DNA of 64,000 nt, taken from NCBI RefSeq assembly GCF_036924645.1, contig NZ_JAZHRX010000001.1:2356001-2420000 (forward strand). The letters run 5' to 3'. Below are positions 19,203 through 29,567 of this stretch, piece by piece. The position numbers were made by a program, and so were the translations under genes. The stretch comes from Bradyrhizobium sp. AZCC 2176. Its GTDB lineage: Bacteria > Pseudomonadota > Alphaproteobacteria > Rhizobiales > Xanthobacteraceae. The notes under the pieces were generated by a model, which was not told the origin of the DNA, made no database searches, and saw nothing but the letters and a program-made list of their open reading frames with translations. Positions within the stretch are counted from its first letter, which is position 1. Each line of letters begins with the position of its first letter.

Positions 19203-19237
19203 CTTCTTCCCTTCTCCCACAAGGGGAGAAGGAAGAA
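19203..19237. terminator. Bidirectional hairpin between convergent genes
   Basis: TTCTTCCCTTCTCCC and GGGGAGAAGGAAGAA pair around ACAA, placed between the stops of the pseudouridine synthase and mtaB. The same CTTCTCCC-type hairpin recurs at 42954. Confidence 0.6.
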
Positions 19238-20503
19238 TCACACCGTCAATCGCGCGCCATCGTGGCCGCTGATCGCGAGTGCCATCACCGCGCCCGGTCT
19301 TTCACCTGATACCGCAACCGGCAAGAAATGCTCCGTGCGTCCCTGCGTCGCGCTTTCGATCAGCACCTGACGCGTCGCTTTGACTTCTGACGCCAGCCGC
19401 CGTTGCAACGCCGCCTCACCCGCCGCCCGCAATCGCTTCGCACGCGCCTTGATCTCGCCGCCCGAAACCTGCGGCATCCGCGCGGCCGGTGTGCCCGGTC
19501 GCTTCGAATACGGAAACACGTGCAGGAAGGTGAGATCGCATTCCGCGACCAGATCCTCCGAGCGCGCGAACATGTCTTCCGTCTCGGTCGGAAAGCCGGC
19601 AATGATATCGGCGCCGAACGTAATGTCCGGGCGCAATCGACGCACCTGCGCGCAGAACTCGATCGCGTCTTTGCGCGAATGCCGGCGCTTCATCCGCTTC
19701 AAAATCATGTCGTCGCCGGACTGCAGCGACAGATGCAGATGCGGCATCAGGCGCTCATCACTGGCGATGACGTCAAGCAGATCGCGATCGGCTTCGATGG
19801 AATCGATCGACGAAATCCGTAAGCGCCGCAGTTCCGGCACGTGTCGCAAAATCTGCTTTGTCAGTTGCCCGAGCCTGGGCGTGCCCGGCAGATCGGCGCC
19901 GTAACTCGTGAGGTCCACGCCGGTCAGGACGATCTCGGCGTGCCCGCGCTCGGCGAGCGCGCGAACCTGCTCGACGACCGCGCCCATCGGCACCGAGCGC
20001 GAATTGCCGCGGCCGTAAGGAATGATGCAGAACGTGCAGCGGTGGTCGCAGCCGTTCTGCACCTGGACGAACGCGCGCGGCAGGCCGGCCTTGAAGCCAT
20101 CGAGCAGATGTGGCGCCATCTCGCGCACTGCCATGATGTCTGCGACGGCGATCTTCTCGCTGGCTGCGATGCCAAAACCGGAGTCGAACGCTGCGCGTGC
20201 TCCGCGCCAGGCTTCGCTTCGCATCTTGTCGTCATTGCCGACGACGCGATCGACCTCGGCCATTTCGGCAAACATTTCCGGCTGGGTCTGCGCCGCGCAG
20301 CCGGTGACGACGATGCGCAAATTCGGCCGCTCGCGCTTCAGCCGCCGGATCGACTGCCGCGCCTGCGCCACCGCCTCGTTGGTGACCGCGCAGCTATTGA
20401 TGACGAGCGTATCGGAAAGTCCGGCGCGCTCCGCCTCGCGGGCGATCACCTCGGATTCGAAGGCGTTGAGGCGGCAGCCGAAGGTGAGAACGTCGACGCT
20501 CAT
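19238..20503 (-). CDS. mtaB: tRNA t6A37 methylthiotransferase MtaB
   Basis: A 421-residue radical SAM enzyme that adds a methylthio group to N6-threonylcarbamoyladenosine at position 37 of ANN-decoding tRNAs. The N-terminal UPF0004 domain starts VDVLTFGCRLNAFES and holds its cluster cysteines in GCR, NSCAVT and TGCAAQ. The radical SAM triad is CDHRCTFC within QNGCDHRCTFCIIPYGRGN. The C-terminus is TRAM-like. The ATG at 20503 gives the usual start; it lies 4 bp after the dapF stop, so dapF-mtaB form an operon. Confidence 0.94.
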   Translation of the reverse strand: MSVDVLTFGCRLNAFESEVIAREAERAGLSDTLVINSCAVTNEAVAQARQSIRRLKRERPNLRIVVTGCAAQTQPEMFAEMAEVDRVVGNDDKMRSEAWRGARAAFDSGFGIAASEKIAVADIMAVREMAPHLLDGFKAGLPRAFVQVQNGCDHRCTFCIIPYGRGNSRSVPMGAVVEQVRALAERGHAEIVLTGVDLTSYGADLPGTPRLGQLTKQILRHVPELRRLRISSIDSIEADRDLLDVIASDERLMPHLHLSLQSGDDMILKRMKRRHSRKDAIEFCAQVRRLRPDITFGADIIAGFPTETEDMFARSEDLVAECDLTFLHVFPYSKRPGTPAARMPQVSGGEIKARAKRLRAAGEAALQRRLASEVKATRQVLIESATQGRTEHFLPVAVSGERPGAVMALAISGHDGARLTV

Positions 20504-20507
20504 TATC

Positions 20508-21380
20508 TTAGGCGACGCTGGCGAACAGCGCCGGATCGAACACGCCCTCATATTCGAAATCGGCGGTGCCGGTCATCAGCACATGGGCGTCGCGCTCGCG
20601 CCATTCGATCGCAAGCTTGCCGCCGGGCAGCGTGATTTCGACCGACCGGTCGGCGCGCTTCAACCGCGCCGCCGCCACCGCGGTCGCGCAGGCGGCCGAG
20701 CCGCAGGCCCTGGTCAATCCGACGCCGCGTTCCCAGGTGCGGATCGTGATGTGGTCGCGATCGACGATATGGGCGAGCGTGATGTTGGCGCGCTCGGGGA
20801 AGATCGGATGGTTTTCCAGCAGCGGCCCGAAACGTTCCAGGTCATAGGCGTTGACATCGTCGACCCAGAAGATCGCGTGCGGATTGCCCATCGAAACCAC
20901 CGACGGCGAATGCAGCACCGGCGCATCGATCGGCCCGACCTGCAATTCGATGTAGCGGGTATCGCGGAACTCCTCCGCCAGCGGAATATCCTGCCAGGCA
21001 AATTTGGGCGCGCCCATGTCGACGGTATAGAGATCGGGCGCCGGGCCCTGCCAGCAATTCAGCAACCCGGCGCGGGTCTCGAACGTCACGGCGGTCTGGC
21101 CGGTCGTCTCGAACAGACGGCGCACCACGCAGCGCATGCCGTTGCCGCAGGCGCCGGCCTCCGAGCCGTCATTGTTGTAGATGCGGATGAAGGCTTCGGT
21201 GCCCTGTAGCCGCGGCGGCTGCAATACCATCAACTGGTCATAAGGCACGCCCGCCGGCGAGGCGACCGCACGCGCGTCTTCCGGCGTTACCACCAACTTG
21301 GAGTCGCGCAGGTCCACCACGACAATCTCGTTGCCGATGCCGTTCATCTTGGCAAATGCATGGTTGGCCAGCGCGCTCAT
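20508..21380 (-). CDS. dapF: Diaminopimelate epimerase
   Basis: A 290-residue enzyme that converts LL- to meso-diaminopimelate for lysine and peptidoglycan synthesis. The two catalytic cysteines are in [11 protein letters not shown] and [12 protein letters not shown], the hallmark of the PLP-independent epimerase. The start [18 protein letters not shown] is preferred; a TTG four codons upstream is possible. It is the first gene of the dapF-mtaB pair, with the dapF-mtaB order usual in Rhizobiales. Confidence 0.96.
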   Translation of the reverse strand: MSALANHAFAKMNGIGNEIVVVDLRDSKLVVTPEDARAVASPAGVPYDQLMVLQPPRLQGTEAFIRIYNNDGSEAGACGNGMRCVVRRLFETTGQTAVTFETRAGLLNCWQGPAPDLYTVDMGAPKFAWQDIPLAEEFRDTRYIELQVGPIDAPVLHSPSVVSMGNPHAIFWVDDVNAYDLERFGPLLENHPIFPERANITLAHIVDRDHITIRTWERGVGLTRACGSAACATAVAAARLKRADRSVEITLPGGKLAIEWRERDAHVLMTGTADFEYEGVFDPALFASVA

Positions 21381-21564
21381 GGAATTTCCCAATTTATGCC
21401 TGCCTTATATGGCGAATGATGGCGGGTTGCCTAGTACGCGGGGGCATATGACGCATCTGTCATGGGACGAAATCGGACTTTGCGTGTTAGGACAATGGCA
21501 CCATTCTGGCGGGTGCGGACCGGGGACATCCGCCGCCGGGTGGGCTGGATGGAGAATACCTCAA

Positions 21565-22263
21565 ATGAACCGTATCAGCACTTTCCGTGCGGCCATGGTC
21601 GCGCTCGCCATGGTTGCGTTTGGCGGGGCCGCGCCGGCGCAATCGCCGGCACCCTCAGCCTCGCCGTCGGCGGTGCCCAACCCCGCACCATCGGCGGCGC
21701 CGGTCCCGCCGCCGGCTGAAACCAAGTCGCCGGCGGATGCCCCCACGGCGGAAAAAGCCCCGACGCCCGTGCCCCCTCCTCCCGCCGCCAGCGTCCAGAC
21801 CGCCGACCCCTTCGGCGAGGAGTTCGCGCTCGAGCCCAAGAAAGTGGTTGTCATGAAGGGCACCGCGAATTGGGATGCGGCGTTCGACACCCTGATCGAA
21901 GCGTTCAAGGCGCTGACCGCCCTGCTCGACAAGCAGGGCATCAAGGCCGCGGGCAATTCGATGATCGTCTATACCTCGACCGACGATACCGGTTTTACGT
22001 TCCAGGCCCAGATTCCGGTCGATCAGGACGTCAAGAACCTGACCAAGGACATGACTATGGGCAAGTCGCCCGAGGGCAAGGCGCTGAAATTCGTCCATCG
22101 CGGCTCCTACGACAACATGGACAACACCTATGAGGCGATCACCAACCACCTCGACGACAAGAAACTGGAGGCCAAAGACACCTTCATCGAGGAATACATC
22201 ACCGATCCCCTGAAGACGGCGGAGGACAAGCTGGTGATCAATGTCTATGTGCCGTTGCGGTGA
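21565..22263 (+). CDS. Secreted GyrI-like (effector-binding) domain protein
   Basis: A 232-residue exported protein: signal peptide (AAMVALAMVAFGGAAPAQ), a roughly 60-residue Pro/Ala/Ser linker, then a domain from about residue 95 (KGTANWDAAFDTLIEAFKAL) to the end with KFVHRGSYDNMDNTYEAI and LVINVYVPLR. The domain resembles the GyrI/AraC effector-binding fold that cups small hydrophobic ligands, here placed outside the cytoplasm. The ATG at 21565 is chosen because the upstream open frame overlaps dapF. The stop is just before the SIMPL gene, so the two are co-transcribed. Confidence 0.8.
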   Translation: MNRISTFRAAMVALAMVAFGGAAPAQSPAPSASPSAVPNPAPSAAPVPPPAETKSPADAPTAEKAPTPVPPPPAASVQTADPFGEEFALEPKKVVVMKGTANWDAAFDTLIEAFKALTALLDKQGIKAAGNSMIVYTSTDDTGFTFQAQIPVDQDVKNLTKDMTMGKSPEGKALKFVHRGSYDNMDNTYEAITNHLDDKKLEAKDTFIEEYITDPLKTAEDKLVINVYVPLR

Positions 22264-22268
22264 TCGGC

Positions 22269-22967
22269 ATGAGACGTCCGTTCGGCCTTGCCGTCGCCGC
22301 CACGCTGCTCGCCGCACCCGCGCTGGCGCAGACAATGCCACCGCCTGCGATTTCCGTGACCGGCGAAGCGAACGTGTCGGTGGCGCCCGACCAGGCCCAG
22401 ATCGACGGCGGCGTGACGTCGGACGCCAAGACCGCGCGCGAGGCCTCGGAGGCCAACAACGCGGCGATGGGCAAGGTGCTGCTGGCGCTCAAGGGTGCCG
22501 GCATCGATGAGAAGGACTACCAGACCTCGCGGCTGTCGCTGCAGCCGCAATTTGCAACGTCGTCCAAAGTTTCGGAGCGCCCAGGCATCGTGAGCTTCCG
22601 CGCCAGCAACCGCGTCACGGTCAAGATCCGCGATGTGACCAAGGTCGCGAACCTGATCGACGTGATGGCGGGCGCCGGCGCCAACGACATCGGCGGCATC
22701 AACTTCAGCGTTTCACAGGCGTCAAAGCATCTCGATGAGGCCCGCGAGAAGGCGATTGCCGACGCGCGCCGCAAGGCGGAGATCTACGCCAAGGCCGCCG
22801 GCGTCACGCTCGGCGAGCCGATCAGCATTTCCGAGGAAGGCGCGCCCGTGCCGCTACATCGCGGCAAGATGGCAGCCCCGATGGCCGCCGGCGCTCCGGT
22901 CGCGCACGGCGAGGAGACGCTTTCGGTGACGGTCGGCGTTTCCTGGGCGATCAAGCCGAAGGAATAG
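22269..22967 (+). CDS. SIMPL domain-containing periplasmic protein (DUF541)
   Basis: A 232-residue exported protein with signal peptide (LAVAATLLAAPALAQ) and a full SIMPL/DUF541 domain: ISVTGEANVSVAPDQAQI at the start, DYQTSRLSLQPQF in the middle, and ARRKAEIYAKAAGVTLGEP near the end. Related proteins (YggE, BP26 of Brucella) form channel-like oligomers and are linked to oxidative stress resistance. It starts 5 bp after the GyrI-like gene; a GTG overlapping that stop is an alternative start. It ends 14 bp from the convergent HlyD gene. Confidence 0.9.
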   Translation: MRRPFGLAVAATLLAAPALAQTMPPPAISVTGEANVSVAPDQAQIDGGVTSDAKTAREASEANNAAMGKVLLALKGAGIDEKDYQTSRLSLQPQFATSSKVSERPGIVSFRASNRVTVKIRDVTKVANLIDVMAGAGANDIGGINFSVSQASKHLDEAREKAIADARRKAEIYAKAAGVTLGEPISISEEGAPVPLHRGKMAAPMAAGAPVAHGEETLSVTVGVSWAIKPKE

Positions 22968-22981
22968 TTGTTTCAACGTCC

Positions 22982-24433
22982 TCACCGTTCGCGCAGAACA
23001 TCCTGCTGATAGCGAAGCAGCGGTGACAGCAGATAGCTCAGGATGGTGCGCGATCCCGTCTTGATTTCCACCGTGACTGCCATGCCCGGCGACAAATCGA
23101 CCATTCGGTCGTCGACCTGCATTTTGGCACGGTCGAGCGATATGCGCGCGCTGTAGTTCAGCTCCTGCCCCTTCGGTTCGCTGGTGTCGTTCTGCGCTCC
23201 TACCCGTCGATCGCCGGGGCGGTCCTGTGGCTGGTCGCGGATGATGGCGTCCTGCGAAACGCCGAGAACCTCGCCGCGCAGCAGGCCGTAGCGGGTGAAA
23301 TTGAAGGTATCGATCTTGATCTCGGCCGGCTGTCCGGGATGGACAAAGCCGATGTCGCGGTTCGACACCATCGCCTCGATTTCGAGCCGGCTACCGCTCG
23401 GAACGATCACCAGCAGGGCCTGCGCGGGCGTGACGACGCCGCCCACCGTGTGGATCGCGAGTTGCTGCACCACGCCATCAACCGGCGAGGCAAGCTGCTG
23501 AAGGCCGGTTCTCCGTTCGGCCTTGATCAGGTCCTGGGCAAGCCCGCTTGCCTTTTGCTCGGCCTTTGCGAGTTCGTCTGATAATGTGCGCCGGTACTCC
23601 GCCACCGCCTGGCCGCGTGTCTCGCGAATAGCCGCCACGGCGGCCTCGGCCTCTTGCAGACGGCTTTTCTGAACGCTGAGTTCCTCCTGCTGTTCGACCA
23701 GCAACTGTAAAATCTCGAAATACGTGATCTTCGAACTCAGCTCCTTTTCCATCAAGGTCTTGCGAATATCGACGCGCTGCTGGACCACCGGGATCATGGC
23801 CTCGAGCTTGTGGATGGTGGCCCCGGCGGTGGCCTGTTCAGCCTCCTTCTGCGCCTGTTGCCGCGCCAGCCCGGCGATCTTGGCACGATGCTCCGTCACC
23901 TGGTTGAGCAAGAGTTGGCGCTGCGCGCTGACCAGTATCGGGTCCGCTCCGGCAGGCGGCGTGAAGGCGGCCTCGCGATCGTCCACGGCCGCAAGCGCCG
24001 CGCGCAGCCGCGCGGTGTTGAGTTTTTCCGCGAGGAGGTCGTTGTGCAGATGGTCGCGCTCGGCCGCGTTGACGGTCGGATCAAGCTCGATCAGCACCTC
24101 GCCGGCTCTGACAGCCTGCCCGTCCTGCACCCGAATGGCGCGGACCACCCCGGTCTCGAACGGCTGGATCACCTTGGTGCGGCCGCTCGGCACGATTTTT
24201 CCGGTCGCGGACGCCACGATGTCGATCGTTCCCCACCAGGACCAGATCACCGCCGCGCCGAACAGCAAAATGATGACTGCTACGGTCAAACGGCCGACCG
24301 GCGACGGCGGCGTCTCCATGATTTCCAACGCAGCCGGCAGGAACGCGAGTTCGTCACCGCGCCGCTCCTGCACGCGCTTGAACGGAACGACGCGCGTCTG
24401 CTTGACGGGCAAGGCGCGGCTAGCCGACTTCAT
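22982..24433 (-). CDS. Type I secretion membrane fusion protein, HlyD family
   Basis: A 483-residue periplasmic adaptor that joins an inner-membrane ABC exporter to a TolC-type outer channel. A cytoplasmic N-terminus with FKRVQERRGDELAFLPAALE precedes one transmembrane helix (LTVAVIILLFGAAVIWSWWG). Next come a first lipoyl half (ATGKIVPSGRTKVIQPFETG), a long coiled-coil hairpin (about residues 150-320), a second lipoyl half and a beta-barrel ending LSPGMAVTVEIKTGSRTI. The ATG at 24433 overlaps the ABC gene stop by 14 bp. No tolC is in the window. Confidence 0.93.
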   Translation of the reverse strand: MKSASRALPVKQTRVVPFKRVQERRGDELAFLPAALEIMETPPSPVGRLTVAVIILLFGAAVIWSWWGTIDIVASATGKIVPSGRTKVIQPFETGVVRAIRVQDGQAVRAGEVLIELDPTVNAAERDHLHNDLLAEKLNTARLRAALAAVDDREAAFTPPAGADPILVSAQRQLLLNQVTEHRAKIAGLARQQAQKEAEQATAGATIHKLEAMIPVVQQRVDIRKTLMEKELSSKITYFEILQLLVEQQEELSVQKSRLQEAEAAVAAIRETRGQAVAEYRRTLSDELAKAEQKASGLAQDLIKAERRTGLQQLASPVDGVVQQLAIHTVGGVVTPAQALLVIVPSGSRLEIEAMVSNRDIGFVHPGQPAEIKIDTFNFTRYGLLRGEVLGVSQDAIIRDQPQDRPGDRRVGAQNDTSEPKGQELNYSARISLDRAKMQVDDRMVDLSPGMAVTVEIKTGSRTILSYLLSPLLRYQQDVLRER

Positions 24434-26561
24434 AGATTCCTCCCTGCATCCGATGCAGCGCCGCATAACGGCCGCCGGTCTTGACCAGAGCGTCATGGGT
24501 GCCGTCCTCGACCAGGCGCCCGCGTTCCAGCGTGACGATGCGATCCGCTGATCGCACGGTGGAGAGCCGATGCGCGATGATCAAAACGGTTCGTCCCCTG
24601 GCGATCTCTTTCATGTTCTGCTGAATGATGCGCTCGCTCTCGTAGTCGAGCGCACTCGTGGCCTCGTCGAAGATCAGGATGCGCGGATCGGCGATCAGCG
24701 CGCGGGCTATCGCAATACGCTGGCGCTGGCCGCCGGACAGGGTCGAGCCCCGCTCACCGACAACGGTATCGTAGCCTTCAGGCAGTTCGAGGATGAATTC
24801 GTGCGCCCCCGCCAGCGTTGCCGCGGCGATGACGCGCTCCATCGGCATGGCCGGATCGGTGAGCGCGATATTCTCGCGAACCGAGCGGTTGAACAGCACG
24901 TTTTCCTGCAAGACGACGCCTATCTGGCGGCGCAGCCCGGCGGGGTCGGCCATCGCGAGATCCATGCCGTCAATCAGGACGCGCCCGCTTTCCGGCACGT
25001 AGAGCCGCTGCACCAGCTTCGCGAACGTGCTCTTGCCGGATCCTGAAGGCCCAACGATGCCGACCATTTGCCCGGCCGGCACATCGAAGCTGACGTCATG
25101 CAGCACCTGCTGTCCGTCGACGCGATAGCGGAATGCCACGTGGTCGAAGGAGATGTTGCCGCGGATCGCGGGCAACTGGGTGCGCCCTGCCGAATAGGTC
25201 GGTTCAGCCGTCGTGTTGAGGATGTCGCCCAGTCTGAGGACCGACAGCCGCGCCTGGTGAAAATCCTGCCAAATCTGCGCGAGACGCAGTACCGGCGCGC
25301 TGACCCGCCCGGACAGGATGTTGAAGGCCACGAGTTCACCGACCGACAGGCCGCCGTCGATCACCTGCCTGGCACCGAAATAAAGAATACCCGCGCTGGC
25401 GACCTTGCTGACGAACTGTACCATCTGACTGGCGGTATTGCCGAGACTCAAGACTCGGAAGCTCGCCGCGACATAACCGGCAAGCTGTTCTTCCCAGTGC
25501 CGCTGCATCTGCGGCTCGACCGCCATCGCCTTGAGCGTTTCGATCCCGGTCACGCTCTCGACCAGAAAAGCCTGATTCTCGGCGCCGCGCCGAAATTTCT
25601 CGTCGAGCCTCCGCCTGAACAGCGGCGTCACGCCGGCCGAGATCGCGATGTAAAACGGGAACGAGCCGAGCACGATCCAAGTCAGCAGCGGCGAATAGGC
25701 GAACATGACCGCCAGAAATACAAAGGTGAACAGCAGGTCGATCGCCAGCGTCAGGGCCGAACTGGTGAGGAAATTGCGGATGTTCTCAAGTTCGCGCACC
25801 CGCGCCACCGAATCGCCGACGCGCCGCGCCTGGAAATAGGCCATCGGCAGGGCCAGCAGATGATTGAACAGGCGCGCCCCAAGTTCGACGTCGATGCGGT
25901 TGGCGGTATGTGAGAACAGATAGGTTCGCAGGATGCCCAGCACGGTCTCGAACGTCGAGATCGCCACCAGGCCGATGATCAGCACGTCGAGGGTGCTCAG
26001 CGAGCGATGCACCAACACCTTGTCGATGACCACCTGGAAGAACAGCGGCGATACCAGCGCGAACGTCTGCAAGAAGAAAGATGCGACCAGCACTTCGCCG
26101 AGGAGGTGCCGGTATTTGCGGATCGCACCGAGAAACCAGGTGATGTCGAAACGTCGGGTGATATCGGACAATCCGGCGCGGCGCGTCATCAGGGTCAAGC
26201 CGCCGTCCCAGATGGCGAGAAGCTCGGCCTTCGTCATCAAGACGGGCCTGGATTCCGTCGGCGACTGAACCAGAACTTTCTCGTCGTCGGCCTTGGCAAT
26301 CACCATGAAGCCGCCGTCGCGCAAGCTCGCGATCGCGGGCAAGGGTATCCTGGCAAGCCGCGACCAATCGGTGCGGCAGGCGCGGGCCTTCAATCCGAGA
26401 GCCTTGGCGCACCGGAGAATCTCCGATGCGCCAATCTTGTCCGTTCCCAGCCGATGCCTGATCTGCTGGCGATCGGCCGCGACGCCCTGGAAATGCAACA
26501 ACGTCACGAGGGCTTCGAGTCCCGGGTCGACTTGTCGCGTGCTGGCGGTTTCAACACTCAT
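24420..26561 (-). CDS. Type I secretion ABC transporter with degenerate C39 domain (HlyB-like)
   Basis: A 713-residue permease/ATPase fusion. Residues 1-130 form a C39-like domain in which the expected catalytic cysteine is absent (LVTLLHFQGVAADRQQ), as in HlyB, so it binds rather than cleaves the substrate. Five to six helices follow (about 155-430), then the ATPase with GPSGSGKST, LSGGQRQR, ILIFDEATSALD and the H-loop IIAHRLSTV. It exports RTX-type proteins with C-terminal signals; the RTX gene just upstream (39 bp gap) is the obvious substrate. Confidence 0.95.
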   Translation of the reverse strand: MSVETASTRQVDPGLEALVTLLHFQGVAADRQQIRHRLGTDKIGASEILRCAKALGLKARACRTDWSRLARIPLPAIASLRDGGFMVIAKADDEKVLVQSPTESRPVLMTKAELLAIWDGGLTLMTRRAGLSDITRRFDITWFLGAIRKYRHLLGEVLVASFFLQTFALVSPLFFQVVIDKVLVHRSLSTLDVLIIGLVAISTFETVLGILRTYLFSHTANRIDVELGARLFNHLLALPMAYFQARRVGDSVARVRELENIRNFLTSSALTLAIDLLFTFVFLAVMFAYSPLLTWIVLGSFPFYIAISAGVTPLFRRRLDEKFRRGAENQAFLVESVTGIETLKAMAVEPQMQRHWEEQLAGYVAASFRVLSLGNTASQMVQFVSKVASAGILYFGARQVIDGGLSVGELVAFNILSGRVSAPVLRLAQIWQDFHQARLSVLRLGDILNTTAEPTYSAGRTQLPAIRGNISFDHVAFRYRVDGQQVLHDVSFDVPAGQMVGIVGPSGSGKSTFAKLVQRLYVPESGRVLIDGMDLAMADPAGLRRQIGVVLQENVLFNRSVRENIALTDPAMPMERVIAAATLAGAHEFILELPEGYDTVVGERGSTLSGGQRQRIAIARALIADPRILIFDEATSALDYESERIIQQNMKEIARGRTVLIIAHRLSTVRSADRIVTLERGRLVEDGTHDALVKTGGRYAALHRMQGGIYEVG

Positions 26562-26600
26562 CACCATTCTCCAGGGCGGCTCTCCAAGGCAGCGTCGTGC

Positions 26601-29432
26601 TTACGCGTGCAGCGGCATTGCCAATACCGGCTGCTGACCGGCTTGCGGATCGGCAATCGGCATCTCACCATGGCCCTCGCCCGCCGTGACGAAGCTCGAT
26701 GCCATGAACTGCCCGAGCAGAGCGGCACTCGCGGCATCCGACATCGAAGCGCTCTCCGTCGGAGCGGCCGGAGGCAGGAAGCTGAAACCGCTATCCTGAA
26801 TGACGATATTGTCGCCAGGCCCGCCGTCGAGCACGTCCTGCCCGGCGCCGCCAAGCAGGACATCATCGCCCGCGCCACCTGTCAAAATGTCATTGCCGGG
26901 ACCGCCAACCAGGATGTCATCGCCATCGCCACCATTGGCGGTGAGCAATATGCCCGTTCCCATTTCCGACGCGTCGATGATATCGTCGCCGCCGAGGCCA
27001 TTGATCACGATGCGATCGTCGGCGCCGAACCCCTTGATCGTCACGTCTTCCGCGAGACCCGACACCATGATGACACCATTATTGTTGGTGACTGTGATCA
27101 CATCGTCGCCATTGGTTGCGTTGATGACGACCGTGTCCGCCGCCCCATCATTGCCGCCCAGATCGAGATTGACCTGGTTGACACTGGTTCCAGCCAGATC
27201 GTTGACCGTGATGTTGTCGGCGCCGCCCAGGGCGTTGACCTGGATGTTCTCCACCCCGTTGAGGTCCATGACGATGCCGGCGACGTTACGTGTCAACCGC
27301 GCGCGGCTGCCATTGGCGGAGATATCAATGTTCTCGCTAATGTTCGCGCCGTTGAACAGGAGCGTATCCATACCGGCCTGACCCTCGACGGTATCGTTGC
27401 CGTCGCCTGGATTCCAGACGAAGGTGTCGTTGCCGGCGCCCAGCAACGCCGTGTCGTTGCCGCTACCGCCGAACACGAGGTCATCGCCGGCGCCGCCCTT
27501 GATGACATCATCGCCGGCGCCGCCGTTGAGCGTGAGCTTGACCGCGCCGGCCGCGATCGTGGAGGCATCGATAGTATCGTTGCCCTGGCCGCCGTTGATC
27601 GCCAGCGCGTCGCCGGCTTCGGCGTTCGCGATCGTTACCTGCTCGGCCAGGCCATTCACAACCAACGATCCGCCGCTCTTGACGACGCTGATGGCGTTGT
27701 TGCCGACGGTGCCGTTGACGACCACGGTGTCCGGCTGACTGTCACCACCCTGGGCACCGGGCGTGGCGCCGAGGTCGATCGCCACCTGCGTGACGCCGGT
27801 GCCGGCCAGATCGTTGACCGTGATGGTGTCGGCGCTTCCCAGGGCGTTGAGCTGGATTTTCTCGACGGCATTGAGATCCATGACGATGCCGCCGACGTCG
27901 CGAGTAAGCCGCGTCCGGCCGCCATTGGCCGAGATGTCCATCAGCTCGCCGGCGTTGGAGCCGTTGAACACCAGCGTGTCCGTACCCGTTCCGCCTTCGA
28001 CGACATCGCTGCCCTCGCCGGGATTCCAGATAACGGTGTCGTTGCCGGTGCCGCCGATCAAAGTGTCGGCGCCTCGGCCGCCGGTGATGGTGTCGTTGCC
28101 GGCACCGCCGTCGATGACGAGCTTGATGGATGCGGTCTGGGCATTGATGACGTCGTTGCCGGCGCCGGCGTTGACCGTCAGCACGTCGTTGACGCTTTCC
28201 GTGCCGGTGATGGAAACCTGCGCCGCCAATCCGCTGACCGTCACGGAACTGCCGGCACCGACCACCTGGATCTGGTCGTTGCCGCCGGTGCCGGTGACCG
28301 TCACCTGATCGGCCGCACCGTCGCCGGTGCCGCTGCCGAGCGTCGCGCTCAGGTCGAGCGCAACCTGCTTGATGCCAGTATTGCTCAGATCGCCGACCGT
28401 GATGTTGTCGGCGCCGCCGAGAGCCGCGAAGTTGACGCGCTCGACGCCGTTGGTGTCCATCGTGATATTGGCGACGTCGCGGGTGAAGCGGCCGCGGGTG
28501 CCATTGGCCGTGATGTTGATATTCTCGGCGATGTTGGCGCCGTTGAACTGCAGCGTATCGGTGCCGTCCTGGCCCTCGACGGTGTCGTTGCCATCGCCGG
28601 GATTCCAGACGAACGTGTCGTCGCCGGAACCAAGCACGGCCGTGTCATTACCGCGACCGCCAATGATAAGGTCATTGCCATCGCCGCCGATCAGCATATC
28701 CGCGCCGTCGCTGCCGGTGATGGTGTCGTTGCCCGCGCCGCCGTCCAGGGTCAGCTTGACGTGGGCGGCGAGACCGTTGCCGGCCGTGATGACGTCGTCG
28801 CCGCCATTGGCGTTGACCACGATGTTCTCGGTGGTGCCGATATCGAGGAAGAAGGGCGCGGGGGTGATGCGATCGAAGCGCACGCGGGTACCGTTGGCGG
28901 TGATCGTGAACGTTTCGGCGCCGTTGCCGCCATTGACCTCGGCAGTATCGGTGCCGTCGCCGCCTTCGAGCAGGTCGCTGTCGTCGCCCGGATTCCAGAT
29001 CATGCGATCGTCGCCGGCACCGCCGAATATCTGGTCGTCTGCGTCGCCGCCGGTGAGCGTATCGTTGCCGGCGCCGCCGAGCAGCAGGTCGCTGCCGCCC
29101 TTGCCGAGCAGGATGTCGTTGCCATTCTGGCCGAACAGCTGGTCGTTGCCCGAGCCGCCGGTGAGCGTGTCGTTGCCAGCGCCACCGAACATCTCGGCAG
29201 CAGGCATTGCGCCGTTGGCTTCGTCGATCGTGAGCGTGTCGTTGCCGTCGAGACCGAACACCTGGATTTTGATGGTGTTGGCGACGGTTGCTTTACCTCC
29301 CGTGATCGGGACAGCACCGCCGTTGACGAGAATGTTACCTGCCGCATCGCGACTTAATTTAACGCTGTTGGTGGCTACGTCGCCGAAGACCGAGAGAAAG
29401 CCGTTGGGAGAAAATGACGCCTTGATAGCCAT
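26601..29432 (-). CDS. RTX calcium-binding repeat protein, likely type I secretion substrate
   Basis: A 943-residue acidic Gly/Asp/Asn-rich protein with no signal peptide and almost no cysteine. Nonapeptide repeats of the GGxGxDxLx type ([33 protein letters not shown]) bind calcium. They alternate with a larger module that recurs four times, each marked by WNPG(D/E) near residues 145, 275, 469 and 671 followed by an FNG..ISANG..RLTRDV segment. The C-terminus, after a last RTX block, is an uncharged tail as expected of type I signals. No catalytic domain is seen, so an adhesin or surface-layer role is more likely than an enzyme. A GGAAGGA site precedes the ATG at 29432. Confidence 0.92.
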   Translation of the reverse strand: MAIKASFSPNGFLSVFGDVATNSVKLSRDAAGNILVNGGAVPITGGKATVANTIKIQVFGLDGNDTLTIDEANGAMPAAEMFGGAGNDTLTGGSGNDQLFGQNGNDILLGKGGSDLLLGGAGNDTLTGGDADDQIFGGAGDDRMIWNPGDDSDLLEGGDGTDTAEVNGGNGAETFTITANGTRVRFDRITPAPFFLDIGTTENIVVNANGGDDVITAGNGLAAHVKLTLDGGAGNDTITGSDGADMLIGGDGNDLIIGGRGNDTAVLGSGDDTFVWNPGDGNDTVEGQDGTDTLQFNGANIAENINITANGTRGRFTRDVANITMDTNGVERVNFAALGGADNITVGDLSNTGIKQVALDLSATLGSGTGDGAADQVTVTGTGGNDQIQVVGAGSSVTVSGLAAQVSITGTESVNDVLTVNAGAGNDVINAQTASIKLVIDGGAGNDTITGGRGADTLIGGTGNDTVIWNPGEGSDVVEGGTGTDTLVFNGSNAGELMDISANGGRTRLTRDVGGIVMDLNAVEKIQLNALGSADTITVNDLAGTGVTQVAIDLGATPGAQGGDSQPDTVVVNGTVGNNAISVVKSGGSLVVNGLAEQVTIANAEAGDALAINGGQGNDTIDASTIAAGAVKLTLNGGAGDDVIKGGAGDDLVFGGSGNDTALLGAGNDTFVWNPGDGNDTVEGQAGMDTLLFNGANISENIDISANGSRARLTRNVAGIVMDLNGVENIQVNALGGADNITVNDLAGTSVNQVNLDLGGNDGAADTVVINATNGDDVITVTNNNGVIMVSGLAEDVTIKGFGADDRIVINGLGGDDIIDASEMGTGILLTANGGDGDDILVGGPGNDILTGGAGDDVLLGGAGQDVLDGGPGDNIVIQDSGFSFLPPAAPTESASMSDAASAALLGQFMASSFVTAGEGHGEMPIADPQAGQQPVLAMPLHA

Positions 29433-29567
29433 GCTAAAAAATTCCTTCCGAAGAGATAAGCCCCTCAGCGTCACGCTTAGCCGCAGCTCGCGTGCCAGAC
29501 TTGAAGCTGCGCTTCAGGCGGTCTTGAATTGTGGTCCAGATTTTCTGATTGTTTTCCCAAATGTGAT

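Noticed and set aside
26007..29357. Very long open frame (1116 codons) on the plus strand, antisense to the exporter and RTX genes
   Set aside because: It mirrors the GGxGxD-coding repeats in a GC-rich sequence, where stops are rare on the opposite strand. It has no start signal or family and overlaps two well-supported genes.
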